NCBI RefSeq assembly: GCF_030297155.1 | Contig: NZ_AP028067.1 | Span: 558,001-622,000 of the forward strand | From: Vibrio sp. FE10 | Lineage (GTDB): Bacteria > Pseudomonadota > Gammaproteobacteria > Enterobacterales > Vibrionaceae | Direction of reading: 5' to 3' | Length of the DNA stretch: 64,000 nt | Part shown: positions 9,039-17,716 of the stretch, in pieces | Layout: each line of letters begins with the position of its first letter | Numbering within the stretch: position 1 is the stretch's first letter | The notes under the pieces: generated by a model | Database searches by the model: none | Told to the model about the DNA's origin: nothing | The model's input: only the letters and a program-made list of their open reading frames with translations | Program-made: the position numbers and the translations under genes

Positions 9039-10571
9039 ATGACTGATGCTGTTCAAAACGAAAACGCACAAGAAGCTTCTTCACCTGAAGAGAACAAACT
9101 AATCGCTGAGCGCCGCAGCAAGCTGGATCACATCCGCCTGAACTGCAAAGCTAACGGTCACCCAAATGATTTCCGTCGTGAGCACCTAGCTGGCGACCTT
9201 CAAGCGGAATTCGGTGAGAAGACTAAGGAAGAGCTAGAAGAGCTTAACCACATCGTTGCGATCGCTGGTCGTATTATGGCGAAGCGTGGTCCATTCCTTG
9301 CGATTCAAGAAACTTCTGGTCGTATCCAAGCATACGCAGCGAAAGACGTTCAAAAAGTACTAAAAGAGAAGTACCAAGGCCTAGATATCGGTGACATCAT
9401 CGGTGTTAAAGGTGCGCTTCACAAGTCTGGTAAAGGCGACCTTTACGTGAACATGGAAGAGTTTGAATTGCTAACGAAAGCACTTCGTCCTCTGCCAGAG
9501 AAGTTCCACGGTCTAACTGACCAAGAGATGCGTTACCGTCAGCGTTACGTTGACCTAATCGTGAACGAAGACTCTCGTAACACATTCATCGTGCGTTCTA
9601 AGCTTGTGTCTTCAATCCGTAACTTCATGAGCTCAAAAGGCTACCTAGAAGTTGAAACGCCAATGATGCACGTGATCCCAGGCGGTGCAACAGCACGTCC
9701 ATTCATCACTCATCACAATGCACTAGACATCGACATGTACCTACGTGTTGCACCTGAGCTTTACCTTAAGCGTCTAGTGGTTGGTGGTTTTGACCGTGTA
9801 TTCGAGATCAACCGTAACTTCCGTAACGAAGGTCTGTCTCCACGTCACAACCCTGAATTCACAATGATGGAATTCTACCAAGCGTACTCTGACTACAAAG
9901 ATCTAATGGATCTAACGGAAGAGATGCTAAGCACAGCCGCTATGGACGTTCTTGGTTCGACTTCTATGCCTTACGGCGACGAAACCGTTGAGTTCGGTGG
10001 CACTTACGCTCGCATGAGCATGTTCGATGCAATCAAACACTACACACCTGAAAATGCAAACATCCAAGCTCTGACTGAAGACGATCTTCAGAACAGAGAA
10101 TTGATGGTTAAAATTGCAGAAGAAGTGGGCCTGTACGTTGAGAAGTTCTGGACATGTGGTCAGCTTCTTGAAGAGATCTTTGGTGAAACGGCTGAGCCTC
10201 AGCTAATTCAGCCAACGTTCATCACGGGTTACCCAGCGGACATTTCTCCACTGGCTCGTCGTAGCGACAGCAACCCATTCTTCACAGACCGTTTTGAGTT
10301 CTTCATCGGTGGCCGTGAAGTAGCGAACGGTTTCTCTGAGCTTAACGATGCACAAGACCAAGATGAGCGTTTCAAAGCACAAGTTAACGCGAAAGACGCG
10401 GGTGATGACGAAGCTATGTACTACGATGCAGACTACATTACTGCACTAGAGCACGGCCTACCGCCAACAGCGGGTCAAGGTATTGGTATCGATCGCCTAG
10501 CGATGCTATTTACTAACACGCACACAATCCGTGACGTGATCTTGTTCCCGGCGATGCGTCCTCAAGCGTAA
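9039..10571 (+). CDS. lysS: Lysyl-tRNA synthetase, class II
   Basis: Charges tRNA(Lys) with lysine. The 510-residue protein has an N-terminal OB-fold anticodon domain (about residues 60-170) and a class II catalytic core. Motif 2 is visible as [20 protein letters not shown] and motif 3 as [11 protein letters not shown] near residue 480; the C-terminus ends in [10 protein letters not shown] as in E. coli LysS. It follows prfB as in E. coli, and a GCAGGG Shine-Dalgarno precedes the ATG. A 21-bp palindrome at 8960-8980 lies in the prfB-lysS gap. A strong terminator closes the gene before vpsR. Confidence 0.96.
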   Translation: MTDAVQNENAQEASSPEENKLIAERRSKLDHIRLNCKANGHPNDFRREHLAGDLQAEFGEKTKEELEELNHIVAIAGRIMAKRGPFLAIQETSGRIQAYAAKDVQKVLKEKYQGLDIGDIIGVKGALHKSGKGDLYVNMEEFELLTKALRPLPEKFHGLTDQEMRYRQRYVDLIVNEDSRNTFIVRSKLVSSIRNFMSSKGYLEVETPMMHVIPGGATARPFITHHNALDIDMYLRVAPELYLKRLVVGGFDRVFEINRNFRNEGLSPRHNPEFTMMEFYQAYSDYKDLMDLTEEMLSTAAMDVLGSTSMPYGDETVEFGGTYARMSMFDAIKHYTPENANIQALTEDDLQNRELMVKIAEEVGLYVEKFWTCGQLLEEIFGETAEPQLIQPTFITGYPADISPLARRSDSNPFFTDRFEFFIGGREVANGFSELNDAQDQDERFKAQVNAKDAGDDEAMYYDADYITALEHGLPPTAGQGIGIDRLAMLFTNTHTIRDVILFPAMRPQA

Positions 10572-10607
10572 TTTTCGCTGACAGGCCGTAACAGCCGATT
10601 CAATTTT

Positions 10608-10633
10608 AAAGCCACCTTCGGGTGGCTTTTTCT
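10608..10633 (+). terminator. Intrinsic terminator after lysS
   Basis: AAAGCCACC, loop TTCG, GGTGGCTTTTT: a GC-rich stem with a stable tetraloop and a T run. Confidence 0.93.
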
Positions 10634-10697
10634 GTTTATAAGTGTCCAAAACCTTGCCTGTACCGCACTCTTGATTCGAAAAATCATTATTTCTGAC

Positions 10698-10742
10698 ATA
10701 GTCTTACTATTGAGACAAAAAATCTAAGATAGTCTCACTACT
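10698..10742. promoter_or_regulatory. Candidate operator repeats in the vpsR promoter region
   Basis: ATAGTCTTACTATT at 10698-10711 and ATAGTCTCACTACT at 10729-10742 agree at 12 of 14 bases. Their starts are 31 bp apart, about three helical turns. The repeats lie about 100-145 bp before the vpsR start. The bound factor is unknown. Confidence 0.4.
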
Positions 10743-10844
10743 ATACGTCTCTGCGCTGAATACGATCTCGCGGCATTTTTGTCGAACGATGAAGCAGTGA
10801 CTCGTATTAGCCTGATTTAAATAAAAATAGAATAAGGAAGAAGG

Positions 10845-12179
10845 ATGGGAACTCAATTTAAGATGGATTCCTTACCAGGTTCTCTTATCGTCGTTGGTGG
10901 TGCGTACGAACCCTGGTTATCTGTATTAGAACAAGTGGGTTGGCAGTGTACCCAGTGTGCAGATTTACGAAAAGCCGATGCATTGATTGCTGACATAGGC
11001 CCATGCATTGGTATTGTGGACCTTAGCCATGATGAGTTCAGCCTAAATGGCATTGCAAACTTGGTGAGTAACAATAAGCAGGTTAGATGGCTCGCCTTTA
11101 TCCGTGAATCGCAATTAAGCTCCGATACTATTTGCCAGTTTATCGTTAACTTCTGTATCGACTTTTTCACGGCACCCATTCCAGATGCACAGCTACTGAG
11201 TACCATAGGTCACCAGCTTGGTATGCTTAAGCTTGAGCAGAAAGTATGGCCAAACTACGGCATTAACAACAATATGGGCTTGCTGGGTGACTCGGTGGCA
11301 GTAAAGCGCCTAAGAGACCAAGTAAAGCGTATTGGGCCGACTGATGTCAGTATCTTAATTTATGGCGAGAGTGGGGCAGGCAAAGAGACGATTGCACGCT
11401 CTATTCATCAAAACTCTTCGCGCGCGCAAAAGCCATTTTTAACGGTCAACTGCCGAGCTCTGTCTGAGATGAGAATTGAGTCTGAAGTCTTTGGCATTTC
11501 AGCTCTGTCTGATGTTGCCCCTTGTATGTTGGAAGAGGCGGACGGTGGCACGATATTACTCAATGATGTGTTGGCGATGCCCCGCAATCAACAGTTGAAT
11601 CTGTTGCGCTTCTTGCAAGAAGGGAAGGTAGAGACGGAGACTGGATCGAAATCGGTGGATGTTCGCATTCTGGCAGCTAACTCTTCTGATATTGAAAAGG
11701 CATTGATTGAGGGTGACTTCAATGAAGAGCTTTACCACTACATCAATGTTCTACGAATCCAGGTTCCGAGCTTAAAAGAGCGCGTTAGCGATATATCTGT
11801 GCTGGCTAATCACTTCTTACGTCAGTACTCGAAAGAGTTTAATGCTCAAGCCAAGAGCTTCTCTGATGAAGCGCTTCGGTCGATGAATCGTTATCACTGG
11901 CCGGGCAATGTCCGTGAGCTGATGAACCAAATCAAACGCGTTGTGTTGATGTCGGATTCGGTGATCATTGATGATCATCAGCTGGATTTACCAAAGCAAA
12001 ATGATGAGCGCCGCAGCCTCAAAAGTATTCGTGAGCGTTCAGAGCGAGATGCGTTGCTGATTGTTCTGGAATCCTATGGTGGTCAAGTATCGTTGGCTGC
12101 TAAGGAACTTGGCGTTTCGCGCGCAACCATGTACCGATTGCTGAACAAACATAGCCTGATTTCTGAAGGTGTTGTTTAG
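10845..12179 (+). CDS. vpsR: Biofilm transcriptional activator VpsR
   Basis: c-di-GMP-responsive activator of Vibrio polysaccharide and biofilm genes. The 444-residue protein has a receiver-like N-terminal domain with an aspartate at residue 59 (IVDLSHDEF), the position known in VpsR. An AAA+ domain follows with Walker A GESGAGKE (174-181), then a Fis-type helix-turn-helix (SLAAKELGVSRATMYRLL). Length and position after lysS match V. cholerae VpsR. Like known VpsR it lacks the sigma-54 GAFTGA loop (FGISALSD near 216-223), and the Walker B acidic pair is Asn-Asp (GGTILLND). It therefore should not work as a classical sigma-54 activator. Direct repeats upstream may be operators. Confidence 0.93.
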   Translation: MGTQFKMDSLPGSLIVVGGAYEPWLSVLEQVGWQCTQCADLRKADALIADIGPCIGIVDLSHDEFSLNGIANLVSNNKQVRWLAFIRESQLSSDTICQFIVNFCIDFFTAPIPDAQLLSTIGHQLGMLKLEQKVWPNYGINNNMGLLGDSVAVKRLRDQVKRIGPTDVSILIYGESGAGKETIARSIHQNSSRAQKPFLTVNCRALSEMRIESEVFGISALSDVAPCMLEEADGGTILLNDVLAMPRNQQLNLLRFLQEGKVETETGSKSVDVRILAANSSDIEKALIEGDFNEELYHYINVLRIQVPSLKERVSDISVLANHFLRQYSKEFNAQAKSFSDEALRSMNRYHWPGNVRELMNQIKRVVLMSDSVIIDDHQLDLPKQNDERRSLKSIRERSERDALLIVLESYGGQVSLAAKELGVSRATMYRLLNKHSLISEGVV

Positions 12180-12551
12180 CACTCTCAATGAATCGATTTT
12201 ATCCGGTTAGTGTCAATCTAAGAGCCACGCATCATGCGTGGCTTTTTTTGTTACTCATCGCTATATCTTCCGGTTAGCAGTTGCTGGCTGATAGATTGAG
12301 CTATTGGATGTTAGGTCGTTAAGAGAGATATTCTGTGATTTTATATAATCATAGTGAATATGTTATATATAAAGTGATATGCAACTAATATTTTGGGTGA
12401 ATCATTTGTTTTGAAATTGTTAATCAATTATCGGTTGAATAATATACTCACTTGGTTAGAATTTAACCGTGAAAGCAGCGTTTTAACAAAGACTTGTCTG
12501 CTTTTACTACCCCATTTCTTTTTGGATTTTTTAGTTAGTTTGGAGGCGCAA
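12180..12551. other. AT-rich gap between vpsR and a 40-codon ORF
   Basis: After the vpsR terminator the remaining roughly 300 bp are very AT-rich and presumably carry the promoter of the small ORF and the DUF1127 gene. An ORF in this stretch can be opened back to 12393, but that extension has no ribosome binding site and reads as low-complexity hydrophobic sequence. I do not regard it as coding. Confidence 0.5.
12222..12249 (+). terminator. Intrinsic terminator after vpsR
   Basis: GCCACGCA (12224-12231), loop TCA, TGCGTGGC (12235-12242), then a run of seven T. Confidence 0.93.
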
Positions 12552-12674
12552 ATGAAACATTTCGATTTTATACAGCATATTTGCGCGTCGTTTGATCCGT
12601 GTACTGACATGGTGACTGTTATGTCACAAGCATCAGCCATGGCCGATCGAAACACCCAAGATAAACCTAACTAA
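12552..12674 (+). CDS. Small 40-residue protein upstream of a DUF1127 gene
   Basis: I do not recognise this product. It starts at ATG 12552 with a strong GGAGG Shine-Dalgarno at 12542-12546, which is why the longer in-frame extension is rejected. The peptide is mostly polar after an aromatic N-terminus (MKHFDFIQHICASF), contains two cysteines and ends in a charged tail. It has no transmembrane helix. About 110 bp further on lies the DUF1127 gene on the same strand, and the gap between them can form two competing hairpins. It could be a real small protein or a translated leader that controls the DUF1127 gene. Confidence 0.55.
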   Translation: MKHFDFIQHICASFDPCTDMVTVMSQASAMADRNTQDKPN

Positions 12675-12696
12675 TAGATCCGTACCCTTATTTGGC

Positions 12697-12769
12697 TGCG
12701 GAAAAATAGCAGCTAAGTGAGAAGCCCTCATACTATCTAGAACGCTATTTTTCCTCAGTTTATTCCGCA
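12697..12769 (+). promoter_or_regulatory. Competing inverted repeats before the DUF1127 gene
   Basis: GGAAAAATAGC at 12700-12710 is perfectly complementary to 12744-12754 (11 bp). An overlapping segment TGCGGAA at 12697-12703 is complementary to 12763-12769 (7 bp). The two pairings share bases and cannot coexist. The second lies just before the GGAG ribosome binding site, so a leader switch is possible. This is inference from pairing only. Confidence 0.5.
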
Positions 12770-12783
12770 ACTGGAGAGTTATT

Positions 12784-13035
12784 ATGCGTCACTCAGTCTA
12801 TTTAAAACTAGCAACAGTCCTTATCCGTGCAGACCTTCGTCGTGAAGAACGTGAATGGCAACGAAAAGTTCGTCGTAGTTCATATGATCTACCATGGAAC
12901 AATACCCACTTATTGAGAGATATTGGCCTTGAAGCCGATGGTCGACCAATTGGTTTTTCTGAACCTGAAGTAGTCACGATTGAACGTCGAGTTCGTCATC
13001 TTCGTCGAGTCTTAAGCGCGCGAATACCGACGTAA
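12784..13035 (+). CDS. DUF1127 domain small protein
   Basis: An 83-residue, highly basic and arginine-rich protein. The segment NNTHLLRDIGLEADGR (about residues 40-55) is the DUF1127 signature, whose core is LRDIGL. DUF1127 proteins in other bacteria are small arginine-rich regulators, some RNA-binding and linked to phosphate or carbon metabolism; nothing here tells which role applies. The ATG has a GGAGAG Shine-Dalgarno. After the stop, a GGGGTGA/TCACCCC hairpin at 13042-13064 lacks a T run, and a full terminator follows at 13128. Confidence 0.8.
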   Translation: MRHSVYLKLATVLIRADLRREEREWQRKVRRSSYDLPWNNTHLLRDIGLEADGRPIGFSEPEVVTIERRVRHLRRVLSARIPT

Positions 13036-13127
13036 TCTTGTGGGGTGATAGCGCCTTTCACCCCTTAAGATAAATATCAGCGATGGTTATGGCGTCGAAA
13101 GCACAAGCTTTTGAACTGGATCTGGCC

Positions 13128-13158
13128 AAAAAAGAGAAGCACTTGCTTCTCTTTTTTG
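13128..13158. terminator. Intrinsic terminator after the DUF1127 gene
   Basis: AAAAAAGAGAAGCA and its perfect complement form a long stem with a minimal loop, A-rich on one side and T-rich on the other. It should work in both directions. Confidence 0.9.
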
Positions 13159-13249
13159 CTTTTTTAAGCCGTTATGTATGATTTTTTAAGTCGTTATCTA
13201 GTAAAGGAAAAGAGTTCTACTAAGCTTTATGTAGCAATGGAGGCAGGCT

Positions 13250-13561
13250 ATGCAAAAGCATCAATTAGACATGTGGTTACATGGAGAGCATAAAGACTCT
13301 TATCAAACACCTAAAGTGTACGTTATTGGATGTTCCGATATCTCGGAATATCTATTGGCGGTGGAATATAAACACAAGCTGGAACCCGTTAAGCAAGACG
13401 GAGAACCACTTCACTTTGGATCCTTGGATCAAGTGAAAGAGGAGTTGCTCCGGCTAGGCTTTGAAAAGGCATACCTGCGTTTGCACAATGCGTATGACGA
13501 GTTTGGTAATGAACCAAGCCAAAGCTACTGCGATATAGAGCTAGCTCTAAAGCCGCATTAG
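13250..13561 (+). CDS. Conserved hypothetical protein (DUF6482-like)
   Basis: A 103-residue soluble protein with no signal peptide or membrane segment. The order of elements (a strand ending in YLLAVEYKHKLEPV, a GEPLHF turn, a helix with DQVKEELLRLG, then a strand with AYLRLHNAYDEFG) resembles the DUF6482 family of small gammaproteobacterial proteins. I base that on memory of the family pattern, so it is tentative, and no function is known. It stands alone on the plus strand, preceded by GGAGG-like bases, and converges on mutH. Confidence 0.75.
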   Translation: MQKHQLDMWLHGEHKDSYQTPKVYVIGCSDISEYLLAVEYKHKLEPVKQDGEPLHFGSLDQVKEELLRLGFEKAYLRLHNAYDEFGNEPSQSYCDIELALKPH

Positions 13562-13655
13562 AACGCCCCTGTAACACACGACAACCCATGCCATCCATTG
13601 CGTTAGTCATTGACGAAACAAGGATTAGCCGCTAGGCACAGTGGCTGTGAGCTAC

Positions 13656-14321
13656 TTATGCGTAGTGTGTTGTGAGGAGGTTATGGGTGAACTGGGTTCG
13701 TAGATAGAAGCCACGAGGTTTGGTCTTGATAGGTTTTCCACTCGCACCATACGCTTCTGTTAACACTCGGCTGTTCGCTGCTTTTGGTCGTAAGTGCAAT
13801 GCTTCTCCGTGCCTTGCTGTGATCTGCTCAACATTGCCTAACACGATCAACTCCATGAGCTCTTCCCAATCTCTTTTTAAGATCTCGTCTTCCGCTTGGG
13901 TTGGTGTCCAGAGTAGTGGGGATCCAACATGTCTCTCTGCTAGCGGGATCTCTCGCTCACCTTCAACGGGGATCCATAACACTTTAGACAGCTTGTTTCG
14001 GACGTGACTGGTTTCCCATGTTAATCCTTGCACTCCCATTAGCGGTGCTACGCAGACAAAGGTCGTTTCTAAAGGCTTGCCAGAATAACCAATAGGAATA
14101 CTTTTTAGTTCGATGCCTAACTTAGCAAAATCTTGCTCTGGTTTACTGCCTGCTGCTGCACCCAAATGCCATTCTAATAGTTGTCCAACCCAGCCTTTAT
14201 CGCGCTTAAGATCGTTTGGCATGATCATTTCAGCTTCATCCGCGAGCTCTTTGAATGTCATTCCGGCGATAGCATACGCTCTGTCTAAGAGCTCTTGTTG
14301 TGTTTGTGGTTCTGGTTTCAT
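13656..14321 (-). CDS. mutH: DNA mismatch repair endonuclease MutH
   Basis: Nicks the unmethylated strand at hemimethylated GATC sites when MutS and MutL signal a mismatch. The catalytic residues of the restriction-enzyme-like fold are visible: Asp in [11 protein letters not shown], Glu and Lys in GIELKSIP. The blocks [10 protein letters not shown] and WIPVEGER match E. coli MutH. The ATG at 14321 gives 221 residues and aligns with the family. In-frame starts further upstream (ATG 14333, TTG 14369) would add residues not seen in relatives, and none has a clear Shine-Dalgarno. Presence of mutH implies Dam methylation in this organism. It is divergent from rppH across a DnaA-box-rich gap. Confidence 0.93.
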   Translation of the reverse strand: MKPEPQTQQELLDRAYAIAGMTFKELADEAEMIMPNDLKRDKGWVGQLLEWHLGAAAGSKPEQDFAKLGIELKSIPIGYSGKPLETTFVCVAPLMGVQGLTWETSHVRNKLSKVLWIPVEGEREIPLAERHVGSPLLWTPTQAEDEILKRDWEELMELIVLGNVEQITARHGEALHLRPKAANSRVLTEAYGASGKPIKTKPRGFYLRTQFTHNLLTTHYA

Positions 14322-14937
14322 AATAAAAGGCATGATCAAAAAAATGATTTTATCAGAAGTTACCACCAAATGCCGACTGGTTAAGAAATGATCTCATTGC
14401 TATAAAAGGGATCAAACTCATGGTTATCCACAGGTCATGAAGGTAATTAATTGAAATATTAATTTGGTGTATAAATAAACAGGGGTTTATAGTGGATAAA
14501 ATGCTTGCTAAATGGGGTTCAAAATGAATCTTTGACCCACCAGTGTGGATAAGCAGCGGAGTGGTTGATCTTTAACCACGTTTGGTTTTGAAAAGATCTT
14601 TTGGTTTTTGAAGATTGTTTATTTTATGATTTTGTTTTTAAATTTATGATTTTATGTGTTTTTTATTGTTAATGGCGAGAGGGCTACTTTCGGTGTTGAT
14701 GAATGTATGGATTAAAAAAAACGATTGCGGGTAATTCTTCACATAGTTATTCACAGAAAAGGTGAATAAATGTGGTCTATGTCTCACTCTTGTGTGGGTA
14801 ACTAAGATTTGAGCAAAACTTATCCATATTCTTAGTTAATATTCATAAATATAGCGCTTGTCACGTCACTAAGTTTGCTCCAATTGGGGATATGTGGAAA
14901 AATCAGTGTAATTAAAAATTTAGATAGAGGTTGGCCA
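14322..14937. promoter_or_regulatory. DnaA-box cluster in the mutH-rppH gap, DARS2-like candidate
   Basis: This 616-bp gap holds no gene. Three sites match the DnaA box TTATNCACA exactly: 14424-14432 (plus), 14544-14552 (minus) and 14747-14755 (plus). Single-mismatch sites lie at 14491-14499 (minus), 14761-14769 (minus), 14793-14801 (minus) and 14820-14828 (plus). The boxes at 14747 and 14761 face each other as an 8-bp inverted repeat. A very AT-rich stretch lies between the two groups (about 14585-14680), and several GATC sites are present. In E. coli, to my recollection, the DnaA-reactivating sequence DARS2 lies next to mutH, so this is probably the Vibrio counterpart. Confidence 0.6.
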
Positions 14938-15456
14938 GTGATAGATGGCGATGGTTACCGATTAAATGTTGGTATTGTAATCTGTAACAACCATGGTCAG
15001 GTCTTCTGGGCTAAACGATACGGGCAACATTCATGGCAATTCCCTCAAGGGGGAATAGATGAAGGTGAAACTCCGGAACAGGCAATGTACCGCGAGTTGT
15101 ATGAAGAGGTTGGCCTTACAAAAAAGGATGTAAAAATCGTCGCGACAAGTCGTCATTGGTTACGCTATAAGCTACCCAAACGACTGGTTCGGTGGGATTC
15201 GAAACCTGTCTGTATTGGACAAAAACAGAAGTGGTTCCTTTTGCGCTTAGATTGCGATGAATCGCATATCAATATGCAGCGTGGAAGTACACCTGAGTTT
15301 GATGGTTGGCGTTGGGTGAGTTACTGGTACCCAGTTCGACAAGTTGTTTCTTTCAAGCGAGATGTTTACCGTCGAGCGATGAAAGAATTCGCATCTTTAG
15401 CAATGCCGTTTAAAGAGCGAAAAACAAAAGGAAAACGCAAATTGCGTAGAGGTTAA
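14938..15456 (+). CDS. rppH: RNA pyrophosphohydrolase RppH
   Basis: Nudix hydrolase that removes pyrophosphate from the 5' end of mRNA and so starts RNase E-dependent decay. The Nudix box is visible from [17 protein letters not shown] to YEEVGL, followed by the RppH-specific [12 protein letters not shown] and KQKWFLL blocks. I start at GTG 14938, which has AGAGG upstream and gives VIDGDGYR aligned with the E. coli start. The in-frame extension back to 14875 runs into the DnaA-box region and is not conserved. Length is 172 residues. ptsP follows after two bases, an operon seen also in E. coli. Confidence 0.94.
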   Translation: MIDGDGYRLNVGIVICNNHGQVFWAKRYGQHSWQFPQGGIDEGETPEQAMYRELYEEVGLTKKDVKIVATSRHWLRYKLPKRLVRWDSKPVCIGQKQKWFLLRLDCDESHINMQRGSTPEFDGWRWVSYWYPVRQVVSFKRDVYRRAMKEFASLAMPFKERKTKGKRKLRRG

Positions 15457-15458
15457 GC

Positions 15459-17708
15459 ATGCTCAGCCAACTAAGGGAAATAGTTGAACACGTATCAAGA
15501 GTTGAAGATGTGTCGACGGCTCTTGATATTTTGGTGAAAGAGACATGCAGTGCGATGCAGACAGAGTGCTGCACCGTGTATCTAGCGAATAATGATATGC
15601 AGCGCCTTGAGTTGATGGCAACTCAAGGCCTGATCTTCGAAGGGAATAGTATTCACATTGGTTTTGACGAAGGCTTAGTTGGCCTTGTTAAAAGAAGTGC
15701 TGAGCCTATTAACCTTGCACAGGCATCTGCTCACCCAGCTTATAAGTTTTTTCCAGAACTAGGAGAAAGTGTTTACCACTCTTTTCTAGGCACTCCGATT
15801 ATCCATCGCAAGCAAGTGCTTGGCGTTTTGGTTATTCAACAGAAATCTCCTCGTTTATTCAGTGAAATGGAAGAGTCTTTCCTTGTCACTCTCTCAGCTC
15901 AACTTGCGGTTATTGTGGCGCATGCCCAAACTCAAGGCCATTGGCTTCTTGAGCAACAAAAGCTGCCTGCGATTAAAGGTATTGCTGCATCATCCGGTGT
16001 CGCTATCGGTGATTTATGGTGGGACAACACCCAACCTGAATTAACCGATGTTTACCCGGCATCGACGCTCAACGTTGAAAGAGAGCATGAGTTGTTGGCG
16101 GTTGCGGTCGAAAATGCCCTCAACGATTTCAAGCGCATGCGTAAGCGCCTAGACAGTGAAATCAACAAAGATGCGTTGGCGATCTTTGACTTGTTTACTC
16201 ACTTACTCAACGACCCTATGTTGCGTAAGGATCTGAAAAGCCAAATTCAGAAAGGTGATAAAGCCGATTGGGCATTAAGACAGGTTGTTGAGAGCTACTC
16301 GAATCGCTTTGCCCGTATGTCTGATGTCTACCTTCGAGAGAGGGCGCAAGACATTCGCGAGCTGGGTCAAAGGCTGCTTTATTTCCTTCATAACTCAGAG
16401 CACGAGCTGCGGACGCTAGATAAACCGATTGTCTTGGTGGTGCGTGAGTTAACGGCTTCAGTCTTAGCGTCGATTCCAAAAGAAAAATTGTTGGCGGTGG
16501 TCTCGCTTGAAGGGGCGGCTAACTCACACGCGGCTATTTTATCTCGCGCGTTAGGCATTCCCTCGGTTATGGGAGTAAACCTTAATCTGGCTCAAGCCAA
16601 TGGCAAACAAGCGATTGTTGATGGTTACAGCGGTGAAATCTTTATTGAGCCGACTCAGAGCCTACTGAGCGAATACCAAGGGCTAATTCTAGAAGAGAGT
16701 GAGCTCTCCTCTATGGTTAACCGAGAATTGTACTTACCTGCAAAAACCCAAGATGACCGACAAGTCGAGATCTTGCTTAATGCGGGCTTAAGTGCCGACA
16801 CCAATATTGCGATCAACCAAGGGGTGGATGGCGTAGGCCTGTATCGAACAGAAATCTCTTTCTTGCTGCAGCAGAGATTTCCGTCAGAAGACGAACAGTT
16901 CAAGCAGTATCGATCTGTGCTCGCGAGTTACCCAGAGAAGCAAGTCGTGATGCGAACTTTAGATATTGGTGGTGATAAGGCGTTACCTTACTTCCCAATA
17001 GAAGAAGACAATCCATTCCTTGGCTGGCGTGGTATTCGTTTTACGCTCGATCACCCCGACATCTTTATTATCCAATTGCGTGCGATGTTACGTGCGAGTT
17101 GTGATAGCCAGAACTTGAGTATCTTGTTGCCGATGATCTCTAGCACTCAAGAACTGGATGACACTGTTCAACTCATCGAGCAAGCCTACGATGAAGTGCA
17201 TGAGCTCGACAGTCGAGTTCGTATGCCGCGTATCGGTATCATGATTGAAGTGCCATCAATGCTTTACCTTCTTCCGCTGATTGCGGATAAAGTTGATTTC
17301 GTTTCGGTGGGCACCAATGATTTAACTCAATATTTATTGGCGGTTGATCGGAACAATTCCCGCGTCTCTGATGTCTATGAATCCATGCACCCTGCAGTGA
17401 TCATGGCATTGAAACACATTCATGATACTTGTAAGCAATATCAATTGCCTGTGTGTATATGTGGAGAGCTTGCGGGTGATCCAATGGGCGCTTTGCTCTT
17501 GATTGGATTAGGGTATGAGACGTTAAGTATGAATACCTCAAATGTCGCAAGGACTAAGTATTTGATTCGTCAATCTAAGCTTAGTGAACTGCAAGATTTG
17601 GCAAATGAGGCGCTATCAAAACCGTATGGAAGTGACATCTATAGTATGATGCTCAACTATTTCGAAGAGCGTGAATTTACAGGCTTCATTCGAGCGGGTA
17701 AAAAATAG
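15459..17708 (+). CDS. ptsP: PEP-protein phosphotransferase PtsP (EI-Ntr)
   Basis: First enzyme of the nitrogen phosphotransfer system: it takes phosphate from PEP and passes it to NPr (PtsO). The 749-residue protein has an N-terminal GAF domain (about 1-160) that in relatives senses glutamine and 2-oxoglutarate. An enzyme I region follows, with the phospho-histidine in GAANSHAAILSRALGIP and the PEP-binding barrel (GLYRTEI, RTLDIGGDK, GTNDLTQY, CGELAGDP). Synteny rppH-ptsP-lgt-thyA is as in E. coli. A TauE-type gene is inserted before lgt. Confidence 0.95.
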   Translation: MLSQLREIVEHVSRVEDVSTALDILVKETCSAMQTECCTVYLANNDMQRLELMATQGLIFEGNSIHIGFDEGLVGLVKRSAEPINLAQASAHPAYKFFPELGESVYHSFLGTPIIHRKQVLGVLVIQQKSPRLFSEMEESFLVTLSAQLAVIVAHAQTQGHWLLEQQKLPAIKGIAASSGVAIGDLWWDNTQPELTDVYPASTLNVEREHELLAVAVENALNDFKRMRKRLDSEINKDALAIFDLFTHLLNDPMLRKDLKSQIQKGDKADWALRQVVESYSNRFARMSDVYLRERAQDIRELGQRLLYFLHNSEHELRTLDKPIVLVVRELTASVLASIPKEKLLAVVSLEGAANSHAAILSRALGIPSVMGVNLNLAQANGKQAIVDGYSGEIFIEPTQSLLSEYQGLILEESELSSMVNRELYLPAKTQDDRQVEILLNAGLSADTNIAINQGVDGVGLYRTEISFLLQQRFPSEDEQFKQYRSVLASYPEKQVVMRTLDIGGDKALPYFPIEEDNPFLGWRGIRFTLDHPDIFIIQLRAMLRASCDSQNLSILLPMISSTQELDDTVQLIEQAYDEVHELDSRVRMPRIGIMIEVPSMLYLLPLIADKVDFVSVGTNDLTQYLLAVDRNNSRVSDVYESMHPAVIMALKHIHDTCKQYQLPVCICGELAGDPMGALLLIGLGYETLSMNTSNVARTKYLIRQSKLSELQDLANEALSKPYGSDIYSMMLNYFEEREFTGFIRAGKK

Positions 17709-17716
17709 GATTTAAC

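Noticed and set aside
10853..11206. 117-codon ORF on the minus strand inside vpsR
   Set aside because: It is antisense to a fully conserved VpsR coding region, has no ribosome binding site and its translation has no domain character.
12393..12551. N-terminal extension of the 40-codon ORF
   Set aside because: No Shine-Dalgarno at the upstream ATG, and the extension is AT-rich low-complexity sequence; the GGAGG at 12542 marks the later start.
14424..14828. The DnaA-box cluster as a chromosomal replication origin
   Set aside because: The flanking genes are mutH and rppH, not mioC/mnmG, dnaA or rctB, and there are no tandem 13-mers or iterons, so a regulatory DnaA locus is more likely than oriC.
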